Below, piece by piece: positions 43,870 to 52,699 of a DNA stretch of 64,000 bases. Each line of letters begins with the position of its first letter. Positions within the stretch are counted from its first letter, which is position 1. The stretch lies in NCBI RefSeq assembly GCF_001278035.1, contig NZ_CP009452.1, positions 3,071,501-3,135,500 on the forward strand, written 5' to 3'. The DNA comes from Sphingopyxis sp. 113P3. GTDB taxonomy: Bacteria; Pseudomonadota; Alphaproteobacteria; Sphingomonadales; Sphingomonadaceae. A program made the translations under genes and the position numbers. Below the pieces are notes generated by a model. It saw only the letters and a program-made list of their open reading frames with translations, did not search any database and was not told where the DNA came from.

Positions 43870-44075
43870 AGCGGCGCCTATAGGCGAAGCGCGATCAGCA
43901 AGATAGATGCGCGCGAGGAACCCGAGCACCGTGTCCGACCGGTCGCCAAAGGACCAGGCAGGCTTTCCAGAATAGCGGCCGAGCAGCGCTGGAAAAGGTG
44001 AGGGTGCGGGCGTGGCCAATGCCCCGGACCGCACCCCGTTCACCGCAAACGTGCGACAAGATCGCCCGTCTCGCT

Positions 44076-44104
44076 GCCTCCCCCAGCAAGGGGGAGGCGT
44101 TTTT
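44076..44104 (+). terminator. Strong hairpin with plus-strand T run
   Basis: Perfect 9-bp stem GCCTCCCCC/GGGGGAGGC, a 5-nt loop and GTTTTT. The T run serves plus-strand transcription, but both neighbours (sdaA, sodB) are minus-strand. It may act on the sodB transcript as a non-canonical terminator or end an unseen plus-strand RNA. Confidence 0.6.
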
Positions 44105-44108
44105 ACGT

Positions 44109-44726
44109 TCAGGCGGCCGGATAGGTCCAGCTGCCGCCGCGGGCGAGATTCTCGGCCGCGAAATCCCAGTTCAGAAGCTCATCGACGACCGCATTCACAT
44201 AGTCGGGGCGGACATTCTTGCGGTCGATATAATAGGCATGTTCCCACACGTCGATGACGAGGAGCGGGGTGATACCCGCGGTCAGCTCGGTTCCCGCGTC
44301 ATGGGTGTCAGTGACCGACAGCGCGCCGTCGCGCGAGACGAGCCACGCCCAGCCCGACGCGAAATGGTTGACCGCGGTGTCCTTCAGCTTCTTTTTCAGT
44401 TCATCAAGCGAACCGAAGTCGCGGTCGATCGCAGCGGCGAGATCACCCGAGGGCGCGGTCTTCGCGGGCGACAGGCTATTCCAGTAGAAGGCGTGATTCC
44501 AGGATTGAGCGCTGTTGTTGAAGAGACCCTTGTTCCCCGACCCTTCGGCGTGGTGGATGATTTCCTCAAGGCTCTTGTCCGCAAGTTCGGTGCCCTCGAT
44601 CGCGGCATTGACCTTGTCGACATAGGTTTTGTGATGCTTGCCATGGTGCGTCGCGAGCGTGTCGGCCGAAATATGGGGCGCCAGCGCGTCCTGGGCGTAG
44701 GGCAGCGGCGGGAAAGCGATCGTCAT
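44109..44726 (-). CDS. sodB: Superoxide dismutase, Fe/Mn type
   Basis: Dismutates superoxide in the cytoplasm. 205 residues from MTIAFPPLPYAQDALAPHIS. The four metal ligands fall in THHGKHHKTYV (His), SWNHAFYWNS (His) and VIDVWEHAYYIDR (Asp and His). The sequence GLFNNSAQSWNHAFYW with Gln in place favours iron. In-frame upstream codons lack any SOD similarity. Confidence 0.96.
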   Translation of the reverse strand: MTIAFPPLPYAQDALAPHISADTLATHHGKHHKTYVDKVNAAIEGTELADKSLEEIIHHAEGSGNKGLFNNSAQSWNHAFYWNSLSPAKTAPSGDLAAAIDRDFGSLDELKKKLKDTAVNHFASGWAWLVSRDGALSVTDTHDAGTELTAGITPLLVIDVWEHAYYIDRKNVRPDYVNAVVDELLNWDFAAENLARGGSWTYPAA

Positions 44727-44827
44727 GACAGTCTCCGTTTTCTTTTGCAGATGGCCTCTAATTCGACCCTTCCTCCGGCAGTTGCAAGCCCCTGGGCAGG
44801 CAATTTTTCTTTCCCCGCCTTCAAGAA

Positions 44828-46411
44828 TCACGTCGCCATTGCACGCAATGTCGCAATACGATCGGCCTCTTCGGCTGGCTTGTCGCGGCGGATGCGCGAA
44901 ATGCGCGGAAAGCGCATGGCGAGGCCCGACTTGTGCCGCTTCGAGGCGTGAATCGAATCGAACGCAACTTCGAGTACCAGCGTCTTTTCGACCTCGCGCA
45001 CCGGGCCGAAGCGGCCAATCGTGTGATCGCGGACGAATTTGTCGAGCCATTTCAGCTCTTCGTCGGTGAAGCCCGAATAGGCCTTGCCCACCGGCAACAA
45101 TTCGCCCGCATCGGTCCAGCAGCCGAAGGTATAATCCGAATAGAAGCTTGCACGGCGCCCGTTACCGCGCTGCGCATACATCATGACGCAATCGGCAACG
45201 AGCGGGTCGCGCTTCCATTTGTACCAGAGCCCTGCCCGGCGACCCGCGATATAGGGCGCGTCGCGGCGCTTGAGCATCACCCCCTCGATCGCGGCGTCGC
45301 GGGCGCCGGCGCGCAAGGTCGCAAGTTCCTCGAAATGCGCCGCCTCGATCACGGGCGAGAGGTCGAAATGGCTCGCCGCGAGGCGCGGCACGAAACCCTC
45401 CAGCTGGCGCCGCCGCTCATGCCATGGCAGGGCGCGCAAGTCGGCCCCGTCGACCGCAATCAGGTCATAGACGCGCACGAAGGCGGGATAGTCGGCGAGC
45501 ATCTTTCTTGTCACCGTCTTGCGCCCCAGCCGCTGCTGAAGCGCGTTGAAGCTTGCCGCGCCACCCTCGGCCCCGCCCTGCGCCTCGCCGCGAACAAGCA
45601 GTTCGCCGTCGATCACCGCGTCCTGGTCAAAGGCAGCAAGAAGTTCGGGAAAAGCCCCGCCGATCTCCTCGCCGCCACGGCTGTAAATACGCGTCTCGCC
45701 GCCTCCGTGGACGAGCTGGACGCGGATTCCGTCCCATTTCCATTCGGCCGCGAAATCGGAAAGGTCGATGCTCTCGCCCTCGAGCGGATGAGCGAGCATG
45801 AAGGGGCGGAAGAAGGCGACATCGGTAAGGTCGGGGCGCGGCGCCTTGCCCTCGCCCCAGGCAAAAAGCGTCGTATAGGGAGGCGGGATCGCGTGCCACA
45901 GTTCTTCGACATCGTCGATGGAGACATCAAAGGCCTGCGCAAAGGCCTGTTTCGCGAGCCGCGCCGAAACGCCGACGCGCATGCCCCCGAGCGCAAGCTT
46001 GAGCAGGGCATAGCGGCCGTCGCCGTCGAGCCGGTCGAGCAGCGAGGTGAGAATGGCCGGGGCGTCACCTCGTGTCGCGCGCGACAGCGCATCGACTGCC
46101 TGCGCGACGGACAATTCCTCTGCCTCTTTCCCGAGCGCCGCCTCGGGCCAAAGCAGCGCCGCCGTCTCGGCGGTATCGCCGACGAAATGGCGCGACAGGC
46201 GGAACAATTCCTCGTCGACGCGGGCGCCGAGCAAGGCGCGCACCGTTCCCGCCTTGACCGCCGGAAAATCCAGCGCGTCGGTCAAGGCCGCGAGCGCCCA
46301 GCCGCGATCGGGATCGGGGGTGTGCCGGACATAGTCGACGATCAGCGCCAGCTTGCTGTTGCGCGAGCGCGTGTAGACAAGCCGGTCGATGAGAGCCGCG
46401 AAGCGCTTCAC
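44828..46411 (-). CDS. ATP-dependent DNA ligase (LigC/bacterial repair type)
   Basis: Seals nicks with ATP, separate from the NAD-dependent replicative ligase. 527 residues: an N-terminal DNA-binding domain (about 1-200), then the nucleotidyltransferase core with the adenylated Lys225 in EWKWDGIRVQ, VIDGELLVRG, EGVMLKRRDAPYIAG and WYKWKRD, and an OB-fold C-terminus. The start overlaps the exonuclease stop (ATGA), so the two are coupled. It is the last gene of the four-gene repair operon that begins at 50092. Confidence 0.93.
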   Translation of the reverse strand: MKRFAALIDRLVYTRSRNSKLALIVDYVRHTPDPDRGWALAALTDALDFPAVKAGTVRALLGARVDEELFRLSRHFVGDTAETAALLWPEAALGKEAEELSVAQAVDALSRATRGDAPAILTSLLDRLDGDGRYALLKLALGGMRVGVSARLAKQAFAQAFDVSIDDVEELWHAIPPPYTTLFAWGEGKAPRPDLTDVAFFRPFMLAHPLEGESIDLSDFAAEWKWDGIRVQLVHGGGETRIYSRGGEEIGGAFPELLAAFDQDAVIDGELLVRGEAQGGAEGGAASFNALQQRLGRKTVTRKMLADYPAFVRVYDLIAVDGADLRALPWHERRRQLEGFVPRLAASHFDLSPVIEAAHFEELATLRAGARDAAIEGVMLKRRDAPYIAGRRAGLWYKWKRDPLVADCVMMYAQRGNGRRASFYSDYTFGCWTDAGELLPVGKAYSGFTDEELKWLDKFVRDHTIGRFGPVREVEKTLVLEVAFDSIHASKRHKSGLAMRFPRISRIRRDKPAEEADRIATLRAMAT

Positions 46412-47421
46412 GCCTCTTCCTCCTGATCACGGCCGATCAAGTGGAGCGCCCGCGCCTTGCGCTGGGTGAGCTCGCACCAGCGCAGCAACCCTTCCTCGCT
46501 GCCGTGGGTGATCCAGCTTTCCTGTGGGTTCACCTCGGCGATCGTGGCGGTGAGTTCGTCCCAGTCGGCATGGTCGGAAATGACAAGCGGCAATTCGACC
46601 ATCCGCTGCCGTGCGCGCTGGCGCACACGCATCCAGCCCGATGCCATGGCGGTGACCGGGTCGGGAAGCCGCCGCGACCAGCGGTCGTTCAGCGCCGAGG
46701 GCGGTGCAAGAACGATCTGACCTGCCATCGCATCCTTGGCGCTTTCGCTGACAAGCCGCAGTTCGCCGAGATGGACTCCATGATCGGCATAAAGAGCGCA
46801 CATGCGCTCGAGCCCCCCGTGAATGAAGATGGGCGCTTGCCAGCCTGCAGCGCGCAGCTCGGCGATCACCCGCTGCGCCTTGCCGAACGCATAGGCACCG
46901 ACAAGCACACAGCGGTCGGGCTCGGCGCGCACCGCGGCGAGCAGCTTGGCAATTTCGCCTTCGGTCGGCGGGTGCCGGAACACCGGAAGGCCAAAAGTCG
47001 CCTCGGTAATGAAGATATCACAGGGAACGATTTCAAATCGCGCGCAGGTGGGGTCGGCGCGGCGCTTGTAGTCACCGGTGACGACGATCCGCTCGCCTTG
47101 ATATTCCATCAGGATTTGCGCACTGCCAAGGACATGCCCCGCGGGATGAAAACTGAAGCGTACCCCGCCACGCTCAAACCCCTCGCCGTAGGCAATGGCC
47201 TGATTATGGTGTGCCGCGATATCGACGCCGTAGCGCAGCGCCATGATCGCAAGCGTCTCCGGCGTCGCGAAAACCGCATGATGGCCGCTGCGTGCGTGGT
47301 CGGCATGGCCATGCGTCACCGCGGCGCGCTCGACGGCGCGCGCAGGGTCGATCCACAGGTCTGCGGGCCGCACGTAAAGCCCGTGGGGATGCGGTTCGAG
47401 CCATGTCTTGGCCCTTGCCAT
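46408..47421 (-). CDS. Ligase-associated DNA exonuclease (metallo-beta-lactamase/CASP fold)
   Basis: 337-residue nuclease of the family named for its linkage to ATP-dependent ligases. Metal motifs: THGHADHARSGH (about 34-45), VVTGDYKRRADPTC, HPAGHVLGSAQIL and the CASP-region ISDHADWDEL. The overlap with the UdgX stop is 1 nt and with the ligase start 4 nt, so the four genes are translated in series. The common third partner, an Lhr-type helicase, is not adjacent here. Confidence 0.92.
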   Translation of the reverse strand: MARAKTWLEPHPHGLYVRPADLWIDPARAVERAAVTHGHADHARSGHHAVFATPETLAIMALRYGVDIAAHHNQAIAYGEGFERGGVRFSFHPAGHVLGSAQILMEYQGERIVVTGDYKRRADPTCARFEIVPCDIFITEATFGLPVFRHPPTEGEIAKLLAAVRAEPDRCVLVGAYAFGKAQRVIAELRAAGWQAPIFIHGGLERMCALYADHGVHLGELRLVSESAKDAMAGQIVLAPPSALNDRWSRRLPDPVTAMASGWMRVRQRARQRMVELPLVISDHADWDELTATIAEVNPQESWITHGSEEGLLRWCELTQRKARALHLIGRDQEEEA

Positions 47422-48845
47422 CAGGCAGCTAGATCCCGTGCGCGGGCGAGGTCGGCGACAAAAGCTGCGCGCTCGGACGCTGCGCGTCGCTTGTCGGGCA
47501 TGCGCAGCAGGAAGGAGGGGTGGATCGTCGCGATCAGCTGACCTCCGCCATCGAGCCGGTGCACCCGGCCGCGCATCGACTTGATGCTTGCCGTCTTGCC
47601 AGTCACGCCGCGCAGCGCGCTTGCGCCCAAGGTTATGATCAGGTCAGGCTTTACGAGCGCCCGCTCCTTGTCGAGCCACCAGCGGCACGCGTCGATCTCG
47701 CCCGCGCTGGGGTTCTGGTGCAACCGCCTCTTGCCGCGAGCTATGAATTTGAAATGTTTCACCGCGTTGGTCAAAAATAGCTGCCGCCGGTCGAGCCCCG
47801 CTTCGGCGATCGCTGTATCCAGCAATTGTCCCGCCGGGCCCACGAAGGGGCGACCCTGCAAATCTTCCTGGTCGCCCGGCTGTTCGCCGACAAGCATGAC
47901 GCGCGCCATTTTCGGCCCCTCGCCCGCTACGCCCTGCGTCGCGTTGCAATAAAGCGGGCAACGTTTGCATCTGTCGACGGCGCGCGCGAGCCCTTCGAGC
48001 GTCGATACATCGTCGGGGGCGTTATCCTCGGGCACACGCGTCCGCCATTTCTCGGTCAAGGGGTTCGCCGAAGAAACGGCCGCTTCGCGCATGCGTTCCG
48101 CTCGCGCCTCGGCACCCGCGACGAGCGACGCTATATCCTCAGCCTCGGGCAGATTTTTCCAGTATTTCTTGGGCATTTCAGCGCGCATCGCGGCGATCTT
48201 TACCCGCGCCGGATTGAAAATTGCGCCATAATAGGTGCGCCATTGTTCCTCGACGACGTCGGTGTCGGGCACTTCATCCCTGCTCCCGCCGGGACCATAG
48301 GTCAGTGTCTCATTCCGCCAGATCGCACGAGCATCGGGCGTCACGATCGCCCAGTCCATCCCAAAAAAGCGCCGCTGGAAAAAGGGAGCGGCCAAGGGGA
48401 TGATCCTGTGCGATGGCTCGAACCATGCCACGAAACACTCACGCCCCGCCTCCTCGCCGAGGCGGCGGAAACGCACGAAGGCATGCATCTTGTGGACATC
48501 GCGGCGGATCGCCTTGTCGGCCTTGCGCAGCCAATCGATATCGGGGTCGGCCCCCCGCGCGAGTAACTGCTTGTCGTGCGCTGCGCGCCAGATGATCCGG
48601 TAGAGGCGCGCAGGCACATCGGCATCCCTGTGGCAGATTACCCGCTCGGCCACCTCGATCAGCTCGCGCGGCAGGTTCACGGGCGCTCCCGACCGGGGAA
48701 GGCTCCCCTCGCCGAACAGCGATGCACCCGCGGAGCCGACGCGCCAGCCCACCTCCTCGGGCGCGACCCCGCCCGCAAGCAAGCGGCGCGCCGCACTTCG
48801 CCACGCGTCAAAGTCCCCCGGTTTTTCAAGCTGCACATCTTTCAT
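47421..48845 (-). CDS. udgX: DUF4130-UdgX fusion, uracil-DNA binding/glycosylase
   Basis: 474 residues in two modules. The N-terminal DUF4130 part (about 1-270) contains CHRDADVPARLYRIIWRAAHDKQLLARG and HKMHAFVRFRR. The C-terminal UdgX-type domain (about 285-474) has Fe-S cysteines C293/C296/C300 and C387, the uracil pocket GEQPGDQEDLQGRPFVGPAGQLLD (320-343), NAVKHFKF and GKRRLH (371-376). The His of KRRxH is the residue that bonds covalently to the uracil site in known UdgX; here the fourth position is Leu instead of the usual Ile. Overlaps the radical SAM gene by an ATGA junction. Confidence 0.93.
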   Translation of the reverse strand: MKDVQLEKPGDFDAWRSAARRLLAGGVAPEEVGWRVGSAGASLFGEGSLPRSGAPVNLPRELIEVAERVICHRDADVPARLYRIIWRAAHDKQLLARGADPDIDWLRKADKAIRRDVHKMHAFVRFRRLGEEAGRECFVAWFEPSHRIIPLAAPFFQRRFFGMDWAIVTPDARAIWRNETLTYGPGGSRDEVPDTDVVEEQWRTYYGAIFNPARVKIAAMRAEMPKKYWKNLPEAEDIASLVAGAEARAERMREAAVSSANPLTEKWRTRVPEDNAPDDVSTLEGLARAVDRCKRCPLYCNATQGVAGEGPKMARVMLVGEQPGDQEDLQGRPFVGPAGQLLDTAIAEAGLDRRQLFLTNAVKHFKFIARGKRRLHQNPSAGEIDACRWWLDKERALVKPDLIITLGASALRGVTGKTASIKSMRGRVHRLDGGGQLIATIHPSFLLRMPDKRRAASERAAFVADLARARDLAA

Positions 48846-50092
48846 AGCGCGAGTGCCAATTGTTCAGCCGGCGGCGCAAAGCGCGCGCGCAGTTCGGCGC
48901 TGTCGGTCAGCGAACCCGGCCGCCAGTCGGGAGTGACGATGAAGGGAAGCAGCTTCTTCACCGATGCAGTAAATCGGGCGAGGTCGCCCAGCCGGAGCCG
49001 CCCCAGCCGCCGGGCCGCGACAATGCGATCGACAGCGCGTGTTCCAAGTCCCGGCACGCGCAGCAAGAGCTCGCGCGGCGCGCGGTTGATGTCGACGGGA
49101 AATATCTCGCGCCGCTGGAGCGCCCAGGCGAGCTTGGGGTCGATCGCAAGGTCGAGCATACCGTCCTTGGCGCCCTCCAGGATCTCGGTCCGCTCGAACC
49201 CGTAGAAACGCAGCAGCCAGTCGGCCTGATACAGACGGTGCTCGCGCATCAGCGGCGGGCGCAGCGGTGGCAGGTCGCTGCTTGCGTCGGGGATCGGACT
49301 GTACGCCGAACAATAGACGCGGCGGAGCTGGTATCCTGAATAGAGATTGGTCGCGGTCTTGAGAATATCATCATCGCGGGCGGCATCGGCGCCAACGATC
49401 ATCTGCGTCGATTGTCCTGCCGGGGCAAAACGCGGGGGCCTTGCCTTGCCGATGAGCCGGCTTCTTGCCGCTTCGATCGCCTCGGATTCGCCGACGCGCA
49501 CCGACGCCATCGTCTTGCGGATCGTCTCGCGCTTCTTCTCGGGAGCAAAGCTCGCCAGCCCGTCTTCGGTGGGCAGTTCGACGTTGGTTGAAAGGCGGTC
49601 GGCATAAAGTCCCGCCAGCGCCACCAGGCCCGGATCGGCACCCGCGATAGTCTTGAGATGAATATAACCCTGAAAGCGATGCTCCTCGCGCAGCAGGCGT
49701 GCGACCTCGACGAGCTGCTCCATCGTATAATCTTCCGAGCGAATGATGCCCGACGAAAGAAAGAGCCCCTCGATATAGTTGCGCTTGTAGAAATCGAGCG
49801 TCAGGCGAACCACTTCTGCAGGGCTGAACCGTGCGCGCTCGACGTTGCTCGAAGCGCGATTGATGCAGAAGCGGCAGTCGTAAATGCAAAAGTTGGTGAG
49901 CAGTATCTTGAGCAGCGAAATGCACCGGCCGTCGGGGGCATAACTATGGCAAATCCCCATGCCTTCGGTTGAACCGATGCCCTTCGTTCGGCTCGAATCG
50001 CGTTTCACCGTGCCCGACGAGGCGCAGGAGGCGTCATATTTTGCGGCGTCGGCCAATATGGCCAGCTTTTGGAGAATCGGTTTTCCGGACAT
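48842..50092 (-). CDS. Radical SAM protein linked to UDG (putative DNA repair)
   Basis: 416 residues with the CxxxCxxC cluster at C69/C73/C76 (FCIYDCRFCIN), then the TIM-barrel (FLSSGIIRSEDYTMEQLVEVARLL and GYIHLKTIAGADPG). The C-terminal helix-hairpin-helix is VDINRAPRELLLRVPGLGTRAVDRIVAAR, a DNA-binding element. It resembles the radical SAM family paired with DUF4130-UdgX, proposed to act on damaged DNA. I chose ATG 50092 (MSGKPILQKLAILADAAKYDASC). A LexA-type box lies 20 bp upstream. Confidence 0.93.
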   Translation of the reverse strand: MSGKPILQKLAILADAAKYDASCASSGTVKRDSSRTKGIGSTEGMGICHSYAPDGRCISLLKILLTNFCIYDCRFCINRASSNVERARFSPAEVVRLTLDFYKRNYIEGLFLSSGIIRSEDYTMEQLVEVARLLREEHRFQGYIHLKTIAGADPGLVALAGLYADRLSTNVELPTEDGLASFAPEKKRETIRKTMASVRVGESEAIEAARSRLIGKARPPRFAPAGQSTQMIVGADAARDDDILKTATNLYSGYQLRRVYCSAYSPIPDASSDLPPLRPPLMREHRLYQADWLLRFYGFERTEILEGAKDGMLDLAIDPKLAWALQRREIFPVDINRAPRELLLRVPGLGTRAVDRIVAARRLGRLRLGDLARFTASVKKLLPFIVTPDWRPGSLTDSAELRARFAPPAEQLALAL

Positions 50093-50111
50093 GCGCCCAT
50101 GAATAGCATGG

Positions 50112-50126
50112 GAACATATGGCGAAC
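50112..50126 (-). promoter_or_regulatory. Probable LexA (SOS) box
   Basis: GAACATATGGCGAAC, which on the coding strand is GTTC-N7-GTTC, the alphaproteobacterial LexA direct repeat. It ends 20 bp before the radical SAM start and so commands the whole four-gene repair operon. The TATG before the second GTTC on the coding strand (CATATGTTC) is also typical. Confidence 0.75.
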
Positions 50127-50147
50127 AAATAATCTGGGTTAAGCGGT

Positions 50148-51686
50148 CTATGCCTCGCGCCAGCGGGCGGGGAGCGAGATTTCGACGATGAGTCCGCCGG
50201 GGTCCCAGCGCCGCTCGATCGTTCCGCCCAGATTGTTTCGCACGCTGCGTTCGATGAGCAACGTGCCAAAGCCCGTGCGGTCGGGCGCGGAAACTTCGCC
50301 CGGGGCGCCGCTTTCTTTCCACGTCATCCGGAACTGCCGCTCACCCCCGTCGCCTGGGTCATTTGCCCAACGCACCTCAACCTTGCCACGTTCGCCCGAC
50401 AGCGCGCCATGCTTGGCCGCATTGGTCGCAAGCTCGTTGAGGAGCAGTGCCATTGCGACCAGCGAATTTTCGGGAAGCAGCAAGTCCGGGCCCGACCAGC
50501 GCACCCCGGGGAAGGCCGCCTCGACCTCGCGCATCAAGGCATGCATCGACCCGGTCATGAAATTGGCGCCGAGCAGGACATTCTGCGCGCGGTTGAGCGC
50601 ATCGAGCCGGCTGCTGATCCGCTCGACATAGTCATCGACGTCACGGGCCGAATGCCGGGTCAGCGAGATGATCGCGCCCACGGTGGCGAAAAGGTTTCGC
50701 ATCCTGTGATGGAGCTCGCGCATCAAAAGATTGGCATTCTCCTGCCGGCTTTTCTGTTCGGTGATGTCGACGTTAATGCCCGTCAGGATCGCCTCGTCGC
50801 GCCGCACGTCCCAGTCGGCGCGGCCCGCGAGCCAGCGCACGCCGCGCTCGGGGTGCAAAACGCGAAATTCGCTGGCATAGAGGGTGCCATTGTCGATGGC
50901 TTGGTCAAGTGCCGCGCGAACCAGCGACCGGTCGTCAGGGTGGATGCGCTCGAAAACTCCGTCGAGCGATGCAAGAGCAACCTCATAATCCGCGCCCCAT
51001 AACTCGCCAACCGCGCCGCGCCAACGCACCGCGCCGTCGTTCACATGGAGCTGCCAGATCGCTATGCTCGAATAATCGAGCGCGCGTTCAAGGATGTGGC
51101 GCGCTTCATCGCGCTCGACCGCCGTGCGCCGCAATTCCGCCTCCGCCATGATGATGGCTGCGAAATCCTCAAGCCGCTCGACCTCGCGCGGGCCAAGCGG
51201 ATCCCGGGTCTTGCGGTCCATGACGCTGAGGGCGCCGAGCACGGCGCCATTATGCGCGCTCAGCGGCACCCCGGCATAGAATCGGATTGCAGCCTCGCCT
51301 GTGACGAGCGGATTGTCCCGAAAACGCGGGTCATGCGACGGGTCGGTGACAAGGAGCGGCCCGCCGCCCTTTATGACATGGTGGCAAAAACCGACGTCGC
51401 GCGGCAATTCGGTAAGGTCAAGACCTTGCGCCGATTTGAACCATTGCCGTTGATCGTCAACGAAGGAAATGAGAGCGATCGGCGCGTCGAAGAGGTCAGC
51501 GACCAACTTGGAAACTCGGTCAAAGGCCACCTCGGGCCTGCTCCCCATGATGCGATATTCGCGAAGGGTCTGCAGCCGCCAGCGTTCATCCCGTGAAGCC
51601 CCCTCTTCCCCACCTTTCGCCAATGGATGCCCCTCGCCTCCTGCGTGCGCCTTGGCGCCGCTCTGTTCCCGGGGCCGCTGTGCCAT
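50148..51686 (-). CDS. HWE-family sensor histidine kinase (GAF-PAS)
   Basis: Membrane-free sensor kinase. GAF domain about residues 40-170 (FDAPIALISFVDDQRQWFKS and VTGEAAIRFYAGVPLSAHNGAVLGALSVMD), PAS domain about 195-310 ending VDITEQKSRQ, then the HWE_HK block MRELHHRMRNLFATVGAI and the N-box LLNELATNAAKHGALSG. HWE kinases feed PhyR in the general stress response. ATG at 51686 has TAGGGA eight nt upstream; an in-frame ATG at 51749 would add 21 residues. It is divergent from phyR. Confidence 0.9.
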   Translation of the reverse strand: MAQRPREQSGAKAHAGGEGHPLAKGGEEGASRDERWRLQTLREYRIMGSRPEVAFDRVSKLVADLFDAPIALISFVDDQRQWFKSAQGLDLTELPRDVGFCHHVIKGGGPLLVTDPSHDPRFRDNPLVTGEAAIRFYAGVPLSAHNGAVLGALSVMDRKTRDPLGPREVERLEDFAAIIMAEAELRRTAVERDEARHILERALDYSSIAIWQLHVNDGAVRWRGAVGELWGADYEVALASLDGVFERIHPDDRSLVRAALDQAIDNGTLYASEFRVLHPERGVRWLAGRADWDVRRDEAILTGINVDITEQKSRQENANLLMRELHHRMRNLFATVGAIISLTRHSARDVDDYVERISSRLDALNRAQNVLLGANFMTGSMHALMREVEAAFPGVRWSGPDLLLPENSLVAMALLLNELATNAAKHGALSGERGKVEVRWANDPGDGGERQFRMTWKESGAPGEVSAPDRTGFGTLLIERSVRNNLGGTIERRWDPGGLIVEISLPARWREA

Positions 51687-51840
51687 GAAATCGGTCCCTA
51701 CAAAAGCATCGTCGTCCTTTTGAGGATTGATCGGCGGCCTGCCGAACATTCCCGGAGGACCGCATCACCGTCCCGGGAGTGTCTACGCATCCGCCGACGA
51801 CAAGTTGCAGGGCCAGGGCGGGCTTTTTTGAACAGGTCAC

Positions 51841-51866
51841 GGAACTCCCTGCCGCCAGGCGGCGTA
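51841..51866 (+). promoter_or_regulatory. Candidate EcfG promoter of phyR
   Basis: GGAAC at 51841-51845, 17 bp, CGTA at 51863-51866, close to the EcfG consensus GGAAC-N16/17-CGTT with one mismatch in the -10. It ends 27 nt before the phyR start. EcfG control of phyR is known in other alphaproteobacteria. Confidence 0.5.
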
Positions 51867-51893
51867 TCGATGGGACCAAAGGGAGGTTCTTGC

Positions 51894-52685
51894 ATGACAC
51901 TGGGAGAGGAAATTCGCGGTCATCTGCCGTTCCTGCGCCGCTACGCGCGCGCGTTGACGGGCAGTCAGCAGCACGGCGACAATTTCGTCCACACGCTGCT
52001 GGAGGTGATTGTCGCTGCGCCTGAAGAATTCGAACCCATCCCCGACGCGCGCACTGCTCTTTACCGCGCATTTCACCGCATCTGGGAAACGGTGTTCCTG
52101 TCCGATGGTGAAGGCTCGGATGACGAGGATCCGCTGATTCGCGCAGCCAATCGGCGCCTTGCCCGGATCACGCCACTGGCCCGCCAGATTCTGCTGCTGA
52201 CCGCGCTCGAGGGTTTCTCGACCGAAGAAGCAGCCATGATCACCGGCACCGATACCGAGACCGTCGAGGCCCTGCTGGTGGAGGCGGTCGACGACCTGGA
52301 TCGCGAGAGCAGAACGTCCGTGCTCATCATCGAGGACGAGCCCCTGATTGCGATGGAACTCGAGCAGATCGTCCGCGACCTCGGTCATGAGGTGGCCGGC
52401 GTCGCGACAACGCACGACGACGCTGTAGCAGCGTTCGAGGACACCGATGCCGGCCTCATCCTCGCCGACGTCCAACTCGCCGACGGATCCTCGGGCATCG
52501 ACGCTGTGCAGGACATATTGGCTCGCGCGCCCGTACCGGCGATCTTCATTACCGCCTTTCCCGAACGACTGCTCAGCGGCAATCGCGTTGAGCCCACCTT
52601 CCTTATTTCCAAGCCCTTTCGCGAAAATACGGTCCGCGCCGCCATTAGCCAGAGCCTGCTCTTCACTCCTGAGCTGGCGGCCTGA
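51894..52685 (+). CDS. phyR: General stress response regulator PhyR
   Basis: 263 residues: an N-terminal sigma-factor mimic (about 1-130, MTLGEEIRGHLPFLRRYARALTGSQQHGDN ... STEEAAMITGTDTETVEALL) and a C-terminal receiver (about 141-263) with acid pocket E147/D148 and phosphoacceptor D192 in LILADVQLAD. Phosphorylated PhyR draws NepR away from EcfG. The start at 51894 has GGGAGG upstream. NepR and EcfG lie 2-3 kb downstream on the same strand. Confidence 0.95.
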   Translation: MTLGEEIRGHLPFLRRYARALTGSQQHGDNFVHTLLEVIVAAPEEFEPIPDARTALYRAFHRIWETVFLSDGEGSDDEDPLIRAANRRLARITPLARQILLLTALEGFSTEEAAMITGTDTETVEALLVEAVDDLDRESRTSVLIIEDEPLIAMELEQIVRDLGHEVAGVATTHDDAVAAFEDTDAGLILADVQLADGSSGIDAVQDILARAPVPAIFITAFPERLLSGNRVEPTFLISKPFRENTVRAAISQSLLFTPELAA

Positions 52686-52699
52686 CCTGAGGCGCGCGA

